The notes below the pieces were generated by a model. It did no database searches. It was not told the origin of the DNA and saw only the letters and a program-made list of their open reading frames with translations. From the NCBI GenBank assembly GCA_028023455.1, contig JAQFVV010006208.1, positions 6,306,963-6,370,962 on the forward strand: a stretch of DNA of 64,000 nt, in the 5' to 3' direction. Position 1 is the stretch's first letter, and the number at the start of each line of letters is the position of its first letter. The position numbers and the translations under genes are program-made. Source of the stretch: Epiperipatus broadwayi (taxonomy: Eukaryota; Onychophora; Udeonychophora; Euonychophora; Peripatidae). Shown here piece after piece: positions 33,764 through 44,834 of this stretch.

Positions 33764-33965
33764 CATTTAAGATCCGAAGATCTAGGTGCAGTGCTCTCAT
33801 ATTCATGATTCCGCACTGACTAAAACCACAAGCTAGAAACTAATCTGGGAATATTGGATGAGTAGGCACCAGATAGAGATTTTATGCATAAGTCTTCTGG
33901 CATCCATTGATTACTCTGGCTTGCACTGAGTGACAGTACTGTATGGAGCGTTTCGCCTGTTTTAA
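33764..33965 (+). mobile_element. Family B element nested in A'
   Basis: Starts with the ATCACATGATCG end and finishes ACTGTATGGAGCG. The core reads CTGACTA (G8 lost), so the ribozyme is probably dead. Confidence 0.75.
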
Positions 33966-34589
33966 TAATTTTTTCTCCATAATGGTGTAATGAAAATTAC
34001 ACTACAGACATATTATTCATTAAGTGGATAATGACTAATAAAAATTATTAATATACTTCTATCAAGAGATAGGTGTCAAAGTTGTGTGGACTGTAAGTTT
34101 GACACTTATTAATTAAACTATTAGTTGGCTATTTATATATACTGTACAATGATAAAGATATGTATGAGGGATTATGACTTGGGTCAACTGATGAGAGCTG
34201 GTTTAGCATGAAATGCTTAACTTGGGGATCATACACATTTTTCACATGTCTTTGGTCATACGTTTATGATTACATTCCTCCAAAAGTTATTAAAAGGGGA
34301 TAGAAACCAGTCCCTACCTTGCGTGAGTGTAGCGAAAATTACACTGCAGAAATATTATTCATTAGGTGGATAATCTCTAGTCTAAAAAATGACTAATAAT
34401 GATTATTAATGCTACAATTCGGCTGCTTCACTAATTTTTATTCCTTCGTCATTCACCCAATCTCACATTAATATCCATTTACAAAACTTTTATAAATGTT
34501 AAACTTAAATAATAAGTGTTTTATTCTCTGTATTATGTACTCCCTATGAAAGTTGTGAATATATATTTTTATTAAGCACAAATGAGTAT

Positions 34590-34990
34590 ATGTAAATACC
34601 TAACAAAAGGCTTTAACCTTTGGCACTGTGCTTTTTTGAATATATTTTAATGCTAGAGGGACTTCGTCAAATCTTGATACAAGATTGCGACTTTATAAAG
34701 ATAACAATGGCTGCCTTATCTTTAACGTAACTTTTTAATTAAATAGGTGAATCTGAAGCATCTTGATGTGAGAGCTTGAAGCTGTTGATTTTTTCATTGT
34801 TTAAGTCCATTATTTCTTTTACAAATAAACTGTAAATCGCAAAATTTCGTGAATGTCCTAGCACTTCACTGACGATGCCAGTAGCAGAAACCGGTCTGGG
34901 ATTGGGGATATTCTGCAAAGCTTGTTAAGAGCTTATTTTGCGAGCACTATATATAACAAATGATAAAAATAAACTAGTCAATATAATAAA
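34590..34990 (+). mobile_element. Family C element with intact hammerhead
   Basis: AAAGGCTTTAACCTTTGGC at the left, then GAGGGACTTCGTCAAATC, an AACAATGGCTGCCTTATC body, TCTGAAGCATCTTGATGTG and TTAAGTCCATTATTTC, then the hammerhead near the right end. It is the only C copy here with a complete ribozyme. Confidence 0.75.
34851..34913 (+). ncRNA. Type I hammerhead, family C (well preserved)
   Basis: GAATGTCC (34851-34858) pairs over 8 bp with GGATATTC (34906-34913). An internal loop follows, then UUCA with UGGG. The core is CTGACGA at 34869-34875, stem II TGC-CAGTA-GCA, GAAA at 34887-34890, a two-pair stem III around CG, and GUC ending at 34896. The architecture is that of natural type I hammerheads with interacting loops. 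No core position is lost. Confidence 0.87.
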
Positions 34991-35019
34991 TGATGAAATA
35001 TATCAATTCTCAATGAAAT

Positions 35020-35349
35020 CACTAGCCAAAAGTAAACTATAAATCCACTATCGAAAGTTTCTTTGATAAAGTTGACTTTTCAATTTAATTTGGGCCAGTA
35101 AAATAATTGAGAATTTATATATTTAGTTTTTATATAAATAAATAATTAATTCACACACATATATATCTTCTTTATAAAACTTGATTTATTACATGGACTA
35201 TTATTCCATTACATAAAATAATCAAGTTTTATAAAGAAGATATATATATATGATTTATTTATTAAAATTAATGGACTATTTTTTAAAATAAAAGTTTGTG
35301 CTTGTGTATAATAAGATAATTTTATTATTTATTTATTTCTCTCTCTCTC
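35020..35349. other. AT-rich sequence with an inverted repeat
   Basis: TATATATCTTCTTTATAAAA near 35161 returns inverted at 35226-35255. The stretch is otherwise unrecognised. Confidence 0.6.
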
Positions 35350-35454
35350 TTTTTTTTTTCATGTGTCATAGCATCGGCCGGGAAGCGAACCCGCTAACCC
35401 AGGACAACTGCTTGTAAGGCGGCTGTGCTGACCTCTTGCCCACCAACGCTTGAC
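35350..35454 (-). mobile_element. tRNA-derived SINE
   Basis: Minus-strand unit CAAGCGTTGGTGGGCAAGAG to GATGCTATGACACATG and an A-run. It has the extra GTTAGCGG insertion before the B box also seen at 59.0 and 63.1 kb, marking a subfamily. Confidence 0.85.
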
Positions 35455-35569
35455 AAATTTTATTTTTTATATAACAAACGTGCTTTTTTTCCCCAGTCAT
35501 TTTTATTTAGTTTATCAAAGATTTTTTTCTTGACCCAGTAATTCTTATTTTTTCAAAAGTTAGTTTTAA

Positions 35570-36090
35570 TGCTAGTAATAATCATTATTGTATTTATCTG
35601 AGGTGGATGGCGTCAAAGTTGTGAGTGGAGTGAGTTTGACAATGGTAAATAAAAATGTAACAATTTACTATAGATAAATACTCTTCATATAATAGATATA
35701 TATATATTTGAGAAATAGTGACCTGGACCAACTGATGAGTGCTAGTTCAGCATGAAATGCATCCTGGGGATCATTTGTCTTTTATTGTATCTTTATTTAT
35801 ATAAATTTAAAAAGAATGTGGAAGTATTGGGGTTATTTAATATATCTATAAAGATATTACACATGAGAAAGAGAAAGGTGAATAACTCCACGTGTCTGTA
35901 TGATTAAAAATTAAAAAATCAGATATATTAATCTTTAACTGAGGTTTAAAGTTTATATCTGTGCTAGAGATAATCTCTAGTTTAGAAAATGATTAGTAAT
36001 AATCATTATTGTATTTATCTGAGGTGGATGGTGTCGAAGTTGTGAGTGGAGTGAGTTTGACAATGGTAAATAAAAATGTAACATTATTAA
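35570..36090 (+). mobile_element. Family A' tandem with hammerhead
   Basis: The segment ATCATTATTGTATTTATCTG with GAGGTGGATGG and GAGTGAGTTTGACAATGG occurs at 35581 and again at 36002, a direct period of about 421 bp. One hammerhead lies between. Confidence 0.8.
35722..35782 (+). ncRNA. Type I hammerhead, family A'
   Basis: CTGATGA at 35732-35738, stem II GTGCT-AGTTC-AGCAT, GAAA, mini stem III AU-GC-AU, triplet AUC, then CUGGGGAUC. The core is complete. The first base after cleavage is C, which cannot pair with its partner A. Confidence 0.72.
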
Positions 36091-36630
36091 ATAATGATAT
36101 AAATCTATGACGACCAGTGTGACCTGATTGAAACGTTGGTTTATATATATTTTCATATATATTTTTACAATAAATTATACACGGATGTACCCAGATAATA
36201 TTTCATTTATATCTGTAAATAGTGAAAATCTTTGATTTAATAACGTGTGTATATATATTATCTTTTCAACCTTGTTTAAATCAATACATAATTCAATTGA
36301 AATTTATTTTTATCAATTGAAGCTTCTCACATATAAATCCTCCTTTAGCGATTTTTAAATTATCATGTTATCAGAAAACTTTTTATTCTAAATGTATAAT
36401 CTCTTACATTCATATCTCCTCTTTCTATCCTGTCATGGTATTTCAATAATCTATTTTCATTAATCAACTATTTTTTATATTCATTTATAATTTTCACTTT
36501 TATTTTAAAAGTATTATATCTTTATTATATTTACTAGTTAAAAATATTCATTTTAAATTAATAACTAATAACGTCTTGTATAGAAAATTGCTACATATTT
36601 AGTTTATTTTATCACTGTTCTAATCACTGA
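36091..36630. other. AT-rich sequence, nothing recognised
   Basis: No supported feature. Confidence 0.5.
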
Positions 36631-36850
36631 AGCAAAACTCTCCATACAGTAGCGCCACTCAGTGCGAACCAGAGTAATCAATGAATGCAGGAAAAATTAT
36701 GTATAAAATCCCTATCTAGTGCCTACTCATCCAATATCCCCAGCCTAGTTTCTAGCTTGTGGTGCTACTGTATGCAGAGTTTTGTCTCTGTGAAAAACAA
36801 TTGTGTAAGCCTAAAGAATGGTGATCATGTGATGTTTGATGGTTTTCATT
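36631..36850. mobile_element. Family B compact inverted copy
   Basis: The minus-strand part (36631-36762) stops inside stem II of the hammerhead (GCTTGTGG). It is fused to a short plus-strand end (TACTGTATGCAGAG through to ATCATGTGATG). Only the 3' half of the ribozyme remains. Confidence 0.75.
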
Positions 36851-37336
36851 GTTCTAATATGTACTTATTTCATCATATTTTCTACTTGTCCCTATGCAAT
36901 ACTTTTAATTGTTGTGCGTCTTTACTCAGCTTTAAAAAATTAATTATTTAATACTTATTAGAGGAAAAATAGCTTTAAAATTAATTCAAAAATATAAAAG
37001 TTAAACAATCTGACATTGATAAAAAATTTGAATTGATAAAAATATTTCTAATAAATATCATTTGCATTAAACCACTAACAGTCTATAAAAAAAAAAAAAA
37101 ATTGTGTACATTTTTGTTCTCTATGATCTTTGTACAGTATTTGTATTTATTATAACCAAACAAATAGGTAAGATTAATTTAAATTATAGAAAGCACTTTT
37201 GTTTGAACTTAAATTGAGTACTCACCTGACATTCTCAGTAGATAAATAATATTAGTGTCTTTTATTAGCAATCTATAGTCCAGTTTTTTAATTAATAAAT
37301 AAAGTTTCAAATTAATGTGTGATAAAATCTGCTTCT
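36851..37336. other. AT-rich sequence, nothing recognised
   Basis: No supported feature. Confidence 0.5.
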
Positions 37337-37876
<540 letters not shown>

Positions 37877-38598
37877 ATATATATCTTGCACAATCTGCTC
37901 CTATAATTTTCAAATTAGGAAACCATAACAACTCAACAAAGTTAAATCTTTCTTGAATTCCATTAGCTTTAACTCACAATGGCTACACTGTGGTTTAGTT
38001 ATGTAAATGCTATAAATGTTAGGTATCTCATATCACTTCTAAGAAGAATATTTATTTTATATAAATATTGTTTCAAATTTTATTTTTTAAAATTATAAGC
38101 ATTATTTGCAATATACCTTAAAATGTTTGCATAAAAATCTATATAAAAATATAGTCATAAAATCACAAACATGAAAAAATGCATTTACTTCTATTTAACC
38201 AGATTCAATTTATTATTATTTTTTAATCACTTATTATAATAAAATAAATTTGTTCCTTATTATTGTTATCATTACATACAATAAGTTTTATAATATTTGT
38301 TTAAAAAATGAGACAAAAAGTGGTGATTTGAAAAGGATGAAAATTTTTTTACAACCATTTAACCTACAAGCAGTATGAGATACCACTATTTAAAAAAAGG
38401 GTGTGGGCATAAAATTTAAACTACATGGGTTAAATTCAAACTAATTTAATTTTTTCAAAATAAATACATACTTAAGATAGTCCTGAACAAGACACCTGTT
38501 TAATTTTAATATAAAAGTTAAGATATTTCAAAAATTGATAATGGTATAATATACTCCTTGTACCCATTGCAAGTTAAATATTTTCATATTTACTTCAG
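37877..38598. other. AT-rich sequence, nothing recognised
   Basis: No supported feature. Confidence 0.5.
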
Positions 38599-38770
38599 AA
38601 TGTCTGCCTAAAATTAATATTCCTGAGTACAGTGAAGATGTGAACCATGCTTATCAAAACATGACTTCAATTATATGCAATCTAAAAAAATATAAACAAA
38701 AAACAATAAGAACATTAAAATTCACAACTTTAATGTATTTTATATGTGAAGAGCTATTTTTATATCTTTG
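38599..38770 (+). CDS. Candidate exon, possible DH-domain end
   Basis: After a plausible acceptor (TTTTCATATTTACTTCAG) the frame reads CLPKINIPEYSEDVN then HAYQNMTSIICNLKKYK. This resembles the last DH-domain segment (P-x-Y-x-D-x-x-x-A-x-x-x-M-x-x-I-x-x-x-I-N/K). It lies on the same strand as the 4445-4615 exon but is not phase-compatible as the immediate next exon, so others would have to lie between. No good GT donor follows soon; the frame closes at a TGA near 38769. It could be a terminal exon, a broken copy or chance. Confidence 0.3.
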
Positions 38771-39104
38771 AGTATATACATATCTAATAAAAATTGTAGT
38801 GGTTGTTGCTTGTACTGTGATGTTGAGCTCCATAACAATAATTTGATGAGCACAACAATTCTACTTAATTGATGAAATTGAGTTTGTTTTTTCCTTTCCT
38901 TTGACTCTTGAATTGACTTCTTACCTGAGCCAGTTATCTTCTGATCGAAATAAAGATAATGATTAGAAAATGGTGACTTTTTTATTACTTCATTATTTTA
39001 TTGTTTTTTAAATACTTTTTTAAAATAGTGATTTTATATATTATTTTTTAGGTTGATTAAAACATTTTTGATTAACTATAATATATATGTATTTAATCAT
39101 TAAA
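38771..39104. other. AT-rich sequence, nothing recognised
   Basis: No supported feature. Confidence 0.5.
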
Positions 39105-39245
39105 TCAGTCACTTAAACAATCCCAATATCAATAACAATCAACAATCTCAATCTGTTGTCAAGGCAACCTGTTTTAAACAATAAAGATGGAAATATCAAT
39201 AACAATCAACAATCTCAATCTGTTGTCAAGGCAACCTCCCTTTTA
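39105..39245 (-). repeat. Family G repeat, two tandem units
   Basis: Minus-strand counterpart of 6715-6905: two units of CAATCTCAATCTGTTGTCAA followed by GGCAACCT. Confidence 0.75.
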
Positions 39246-40498
39246 ACAATAAAATGTTTTGTTTTATAAGAAAGAGTTTTAATGAGACAATATGATCTTA
39301 AACAGATCAAATAGCTATTAATAATGTTTTGAATCTATATGATTAATAGGACTCATACAATTTTCTGCATATTCATATACTTTTCACTATGGCATGAGAA
39401 TTGTATATGATTATTTACTTTTTTACAATTTGAAGTTATTTTGATTTTAAAATAAAAGTTATGTATACCAATTAATTCTGCTAAAAATATGATTAAATCT
39501 AAAACCAAGGTCATCTTAAAACATAAAATAAGTTGGTTTCTTTTGCATTCATATTTATTCTAGATTTTTTATAGATCATTTCATCTTTTTTATTGTCATA
39601 CTTTTGCATAGATTTGACAACATAACATAATTATATATATATATATGTTATTTTTTGGCTATTTTAATGCTCTTCCTTATAAGACTCTCTTCACTTTTTA
39701 CTCTTTAAAGAATAATAACTGACATCTATCTGAATATCAACTACAACTTCATAATATTTCTGATATGAGTCTTCAGTTGGAAATAATCCAATCAATTTCT
39801 TTATGCAGTATGTTTTTTTAAATTAAACTTTCATACAAAAACTTTGTGATGATAAAATATTTCTACATTTCCTTTATTAATCAGAATTTTATTTTTTTAA
39901 AAATTAAAAATCGGCAGTGTAGATGTCAGTATACATGTCTTCTAATCAGTAAGTTGTACTTTATTTTAAAACAATTGTTAGAAAAGAACGTAAATAAATG
40001 GTGTTTGATTTCCAAATATTAAAAATGTTAAAAATACTGATGTTAATATTAAAATACTTAAAATATTAATTCCGTACTGACATATCACATATGTATTAGT
40101 TCGGCACTAATTTTCTGATCTCACGATCTCAGAAAATGACATCTACGTGGGGCTTGCTGACATCAATTGGGAAAAATGATGACCTCTAAGTTTATTTACT
40201 CCAAAATGGTCACCTTTAACTTTATTTAGTGGAAGTGAAACAAACATCTACAATTACATATTTGCATTTTTGTGAGAAATTATCTTCCACCAACAAAACT
40301 TATAAAGATTTATTTTAAAAAATGGCCGCCTACAACTTTATTTAGTAGAAATGAAACAAACACACATTTACATTTTTTTCTAAAAATGATCTTTCAACAA
40401 ATAAACTTTAACGATGTAAATGCATTTCAAGTGGTGATCAATTCTGACCATTTACAAAATGTTGTTCTTAGCATCACTGTGGCAGACTGAAGTTTCTT
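39246..40498. repeat. AT-rich sequence with a ~115-bp imperfect duplication
   Basis: Near 40204-40430, two diverged units share AACTTTATTTAGTRGAARTG and AAACAAACA words. The rest is unrecognised. Confidence 0.5.
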
Positions 40499-40697
40499 AC
40501 CTAGAACCATGTTCCATTATGAATGGCTGCCTTATTTCAATTATCCTGAATGAATCAGCAATGCTGTTTGAACTGTAGACATAAAGCATCAAATTTGAAT
40601 CATTTGGGGAGAGGGATTTTACAAAAGATAACTTAGCAAGAAATTGGACAGTAATTTCTATGTACATGTTGCTTTCATCAGATAATTGACTACTCAT
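40499..40697 (-). CDS. Candidate host exon, unidentified
   Basis: A minus-strand frame begins MSSQLSDESNMYIEI and ends RQPFIMEHGSR. It closes exactly at GGTTCTAG followed by GTAAGA, a near-consensus splice donor. Codon and base composition are less AT-rich than the surroundings. Possible acceptors inside the frame are TTTCTTGCTAAG and TTTATGTCTACAG, so the true exon may be shorter than the open frame. I recognise no family. The hAT transposon is inserted about 40 bp upstream in the gene's direction. It may instead be an old transposon remnant. Confidence 0.35.
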
Positions 40698-41059
40698 GCC
40701 AGCATTGTTTCATGACATAACAGCATAGTTTAAATCAGGGGTAGTCAACCTTTTTATACCCACTGCCCATTTTTGTATCTCTTTTAGTAGTAAAATTTTC
40801 TACCCACCCACCGGTTCCACAGTAATGATGATTTATAAAGTAGGGAAGTAACTTTACTTTATAAGATTTATAAAGCAGAGTTACAGCAAGCTAAAGCATA
40901 TAATAATAATAATTACTTACCAAATACTTTATGTTGGACTTTCGCTACATTTGGCAGAATAAATCTTTATAAACAACTTACTATAGTTCAATCTATTTTT
41001 TTATTTATACTTTGTATACATAGAAGCATGAAGTCTGATAAAATTACATTTAATTAATT

Positions 41060-43050
41060 AAATTATTAATGAGATACCCGAGACTGACGCTCTGAAACTA
41101 AATACTGGATATCTGGCTCAATTTTTGTAAGGAACAAGTGGCTTCTTTCTTTAGTCATAATATGATTAACAGCATTAGAGCCTGATTCCACAAGATATGA
41201 GGTAGGGAAAGGTATCACTAAACTGAATATCATTTTCCACATATTTGTATATAAGACAGGCATTTTGCCATAGGTTTTCATATCCATCACTATCGAATTT
41301 ATGTTTACTTTCTTCATCATATCTAATTTCTAACAGTTCTTCTTGGCAAGTTGTAGCAGCCTCTTCAATATTTGCGGTAAAAGGATTTTTTATCCAGTCA
41401 TACACCTTCAATTTGTTGAGGTGGCTATTGAATCTGTCAATATCCTCTGGAGTTACATCATCTTTTATAGGTGATAATTCAGAAAAAAAAAATGAAATTA
41501 TCTCTTCAATAGATTATAATGAAGTAGTTCAAGTTTGTCAATAAATAATGACACAATACTTTGGCAACTTATAAGAGCTATCATTGAAGCTGCAAACTGA
41601 CATCATTAAATCTCTTGAAAATATCTAACAAATAAAAGCATCATTCTTTACTATTTTTAACTGTTGACACAGATTGGTCTCATAATTATTTTCAAAAAAT
41701 TGTATGAGACTATCATACAATGCTACAAAATGAGCCAAAGATGTGCCCTTTGACAGCCACTGAACTTCTGTGTGCAAAAGTAACATATTTAAAATCTTCA
41801 TTATTGTCCTGGCAAAGCTTTCAAAACATTCTATCATTTTTTGCATTGGATTTGATCTTGTTTACTGCTCGAATTATTATAGTTAATGATGAATGGAGAC
41901 TTGTAGTTAGATGTTTTCCTACAAGATGTTGTCTGTGCACCACACAATGAATACATAAAACATTTGTCATTTCTTCCTTCAAATAAGCAATAAATCCATG
42001 ATAGCAGTCTACTATTGGATGGTGCTCCGTCAGTAGCACTTCCAATAATATTATTCAAAGGAATATTATTTTTTGTAAAGTATAATTTTGCAGTATTAAA
42101 TTAGTAAAATAATACATATTTTAAACTTCTTCCTCGATAATTTAATATACAAATTAAAAAGCGTATGCAACACTTGAAAGAGAAGCTATACCGATTCCAA
42201 AAATTATTATGCGCTAAGCGCTTTCGAGGCCATTTGCCTCTATGAATATGAGGCAAATGGCCTCGAAAGCGCTTAGCGCATAATAATTTTTGGAATCGGT
42301 ATAGCTTCTCTTTCAAGTGTTGCATACGCTTTTTAATTTGTATAGTATTAAATTAGATAATCCTTTTGTATCTGTAATGAGATTTATTGTGAATAGCATT
42401 TCTTCTCATAATGTATTGTTTTCATCAAAATAACATACATATGCCATCAATAAAGCATTATCATTTTCAATGGTAGACTCATCCAATTACATGGAAAATG
42501 AAGAGTTTTGGAGAGTACTTATAAGTTTTTTTTCAACATTAACTGCCATTTCTTCAATTCATCACTTTACTGTGCTATTATTGCTTAGGGACAACGTTTT
42601 TAAAATTTCAGGTATATCTTGATCCATTACTGTTGAGATTAATTCTTTTATAGAGGGTATTATTATAGTTTCTCCAATATTATACCTTCTACCACTTTTT
42701 GCAATTAATTGTAAAATGCAATGAAGCAATCAATCCATCTTCATTCATTGCATGTTGTTTCGTAAATGATGCAACGATTGTTGAACAATTTTGAAATTTT
42801 TTATATATTTCCTGAAAATATTCAATGGGCTTGTCCTTATAGTTTGGATGCTTTGTAGCAATCAGCTTAGCTTCATTCCCTCATTGGATAATGTTTTGTG
42901 ACATAATAACACATTGGGTGTTGTTTATTTACAACAGATTCTATGAAACTCATCATTAAATACTCTGGTAAATAGGCATGAGTGTATTTCTTTTTTTGAG
43001 ATGTGGGCTCATAATATTTCATAATATTTTGTTTGAAGCTGTAGGCACAT
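41060..43050 (-). pseudogene. hAT transposase (ZBED/FAM200-like type), broken
   Basis: Minus-strand blocks in order: GSATDGAPSNS (the catalytic DGAPSM-type region), LCIHCVVHRQHLVGKHL, then LLLHTEVQWLSKGTSL, then a C-terminal stretch FPTSYLVESGSNAVN and ERQSRVSH that corresponds to the hAT dimerisation region. These are the conserved blocks of hAT transposases similar to domesticated ZBED5/FAM200 proteins. Frameshifts and stops separate them, and the upstream half is interrupted by the hairpin element at 42107-42343. Transposition activity is lost. Confidence 0.85.
42107..42343. mobile_element. Foldback element with perfect ~92-bp arms, nested in hAT
   Basis: Arms of about 92 bp (ending at 42240 and starting at 42250) are exact mirror images around a 9-nt loop TATGAATAT. 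AGTATTAAATTAG lies on both sides (42093 onward and 42344 onward), a likely 13-bp target duplication. The tip reads GAGGC-AAATG-GCCTC then GAAAGCGCTTAGCGC, like the terminal hairpins of the PLE at 62-63 kb. Identical arms suggest a recent insertion. Confidence 0.88.
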
Positions 43051-43556
43051 GCTCACTCTCACAAATCTAACTGCATACTGACCAATGTGACCACAAACAA
43101 AAGAGCCTGCACCATAAATTGTCATGTGTGCATGCTTCTCATGCATCATGGATTGGGTTTAGGAGGAGGAGAGAGATGCATTACCTATTCTGGGACAAGG
43201 CTCTTTTGTTAGTGGTTGCACTATAGCTCCATTTAGCTTCACTTACATAATGTGAACTAAACTTAAGCATGGGAGATATAAATAGTATGTTTCAGAAATT
43301 TAAGTTGTCATGGGGAATTTTATGAAAACCTAATGAAAATGTTTTAATTAAAGAAAAGAAAGTGTTTTAGTATCAGACAAAACCACTACCACCCACCATA
43401 AAGGCCGAAATGCCACTAGTGGGTGGTAGGGATCACATTGACTACCACTGGACTTTAAATCATAAAATGATAAGCAAAACCAATATTTTGACTAATTACT
43501 TTCTTCCCATTTGAATATTATCTAATATTTACCTAGAAAAGTAATCCATTTCTTTT

Positions 43557-43865
43557 TAGAAGTTTATAAAGAAGGAACAATTCCTCTGGCCAATCACCTT
43601 GCATTTGCTCATGGGCATTGACTTGGAAAGCATAAGTGTATGCTTATGCTTAGAGCTTATTTTGTATATAAGCCAGTCTTTGCTCACCATGTTGAAATCA
43701 GGGCTTGAACCTATTATGTGCTGAATTATATATTATAATTATATATTATGCTTTTCAAGTCAATGGTCATGGACAAAGTGCATGACTGGAGGGATTGTTT
43801 CTTCTTTATAGCATTGCATACATAGTGCACACTATATAAATAACAGAATATTTTTTAGAAGATTG
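43557..43865. repeat. Family F inverted copy
   Basis: TCTGGCCAATCACCTTGCAT...GACTTGGAAAGCATAA and TTATGCTTTTCAAGTCAATG...GACTGGAGG face each other. The centre has GGGCTTGAACCTATTATGTG, related to 29095 onward. Confidence 0.65.
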
Positions 43866-44115
43866 TAAATGGGTCTAATTCAGTCTTAATAAACACATTT
43901 GGTTGCACTGGCAACTTTCGTCAGCGCCCGACTAATACATAAATACCATATTTTAAAATTATACTATTATAATATTAATTGTAGAGAATTATAGTTGCGT
44001 GTACCTTTATAAATATAAACAGAGACTATACAAAATAATAGGAATGATTGTTATCTTTATTAATTCCAGTGTTACTACCAATTACACCAGCTATCATCAG
44101 TGTTAAGTCTTTAAA
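43866..44115. repeat. Degenerate hammerhead-like PLE-type end pieces
   Basis: Minus strand near 43890-43935 reads CTGACGAAA, stem GTTGC-CAGT-GCAAC, then CAAA. Near 44080-44105 it reads CTGATGATAGCTGG and, further on, ACACTGGAAT. Both look like decayed CUGANGA cores with the GAAA box altered. Family unknown. Confidence 0.4.
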
Positions 44116-44131
44116 ACTTCCTAATACCTTT

Positions 44132-44219
44132 TTTATATGTCAAATGTGTTGACAGGGAAGCGAACCAGGGCCAGGTGCTTGGAAGGTAGCTATTCTAGCC
44201 ACTAGGCCACCAACGCTTG
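44132..44219 (-). mobile_element. tRNA-derived SINE, variant subfamily
   Basis: Minus-strand unit CAAGCGTTGGTGGCCTAGTG, ending TTGACATATAAAAAA without the usual GATGCTATGACA tail. ACTTCCTAATACCTTT (44116-44131) and ACTTCCTATTGCCTTTT (44220-44236) are the target duplication. The copy at 61661 belongs to the same subfamily. Confidence 0.88.
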
Positions 44220-44235
44220 ACTTCCTATTGCCTTT

Positions 44236-44413
44236 TGATAATGATTTATTTGACTTTTGTGGAATAGTTTCTACTGCCTATCATCATGAAAAGTGAATTA
44301 GGAGTGTAGCAATTTTTAAAGATTTGTTACAAGCAAAACAAAAAGAATGATAGAGGTGTAGAACATCTTGGGAAAGAGTTACATTTTTATATATTTAAAA
44401 AAATATTTGTTTA
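44236..44413. other. AT-rich sequence, nothing recognised
   Basis: No supported feature. Confidence 0.45.
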
Positions 44414-44670
44414 AACAGGTGTTACTGATCTCATTGAAAAAATTAAAAGACTGAAGTGGAGTTGGGCTGGACATATTGCTAGAAGAGGTGATAATAAATG
44501 GACAATTGAAAAGACCCAGAAAGAGACCACATGTGAAATTGATGGATGAAATAAGAAAGTGTGCAGGGGTGATGTGGAGAAAAGAAGCTAAAGTTCAGAG
44601 AAGATGGATTGAACTTGGAGAGACTTTCATCCTGCAGTGGATTAATAATGGTTGATGATGATGATGATTA
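44414..44670 (+). mobile_element. RTE-type LINE 3' fragment
   Basis: From VTDLIEKIKRLKWSW to the TTGATGATGATGATG tail. A deletion removes the NWIPRDCK segment. 5'-truncated. Confidence 0.85.
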
Positions 44671-44834
44671 CTTTAATCATACAGACAAATTCTTAGTTGT
44701 CTGGAACATATTTCTGATTGATGCGGATCTTCCATTCAATGTTTAAAAAGACTTAAAGCAGGTGATTGGAAAGGACATGAAAATATTACCATTAAACCTA
44801 CATTGCTCTGATTAATATTTGATTTGTTGTCTCT

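Larger units (their letters stand above)
33405..34430. mobile_element. Family A' cluster: one minus and two plus units, with a B insertion
   Basis: A minus-strand A' unit (33405-33625) is joined head to head to a plus-strand tandem (unit 1 from about 33627, unit 2 from about 34165 to 34430). A family B element (33764-33965) interrupts unit 1. Removing it leaves a period of about 345 bp between the CTGATGA boxes at 33643 and 34188. The first plus hammerhead has lost half of stem II. The second is complete in the core but weak in stem III. Confidence 0.8.
40736..43450 (-). mobile_element. hAT transposon, 2.7 kb, degenerate
   Basis: Ends CAGGGGTAGTCAACCTTTTT and, reversed, CAGTGGTAGTCAATGTGATC are hAT-type terminal inverted repeats. 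TTTAAAT occurs next to both ends (40729-40735, 43454-43460), a possible imperfect remnant of the 8-bp duplication. A broken transposase lies inside on the minus strand, and a foldback element is inserted in it. Confidence 0.85.

Noticed and set aside
42101-42325. 74-residue minus-strand frame
   Set aside because: It is the translation of the perfect hairpin inserted in the hAT element.
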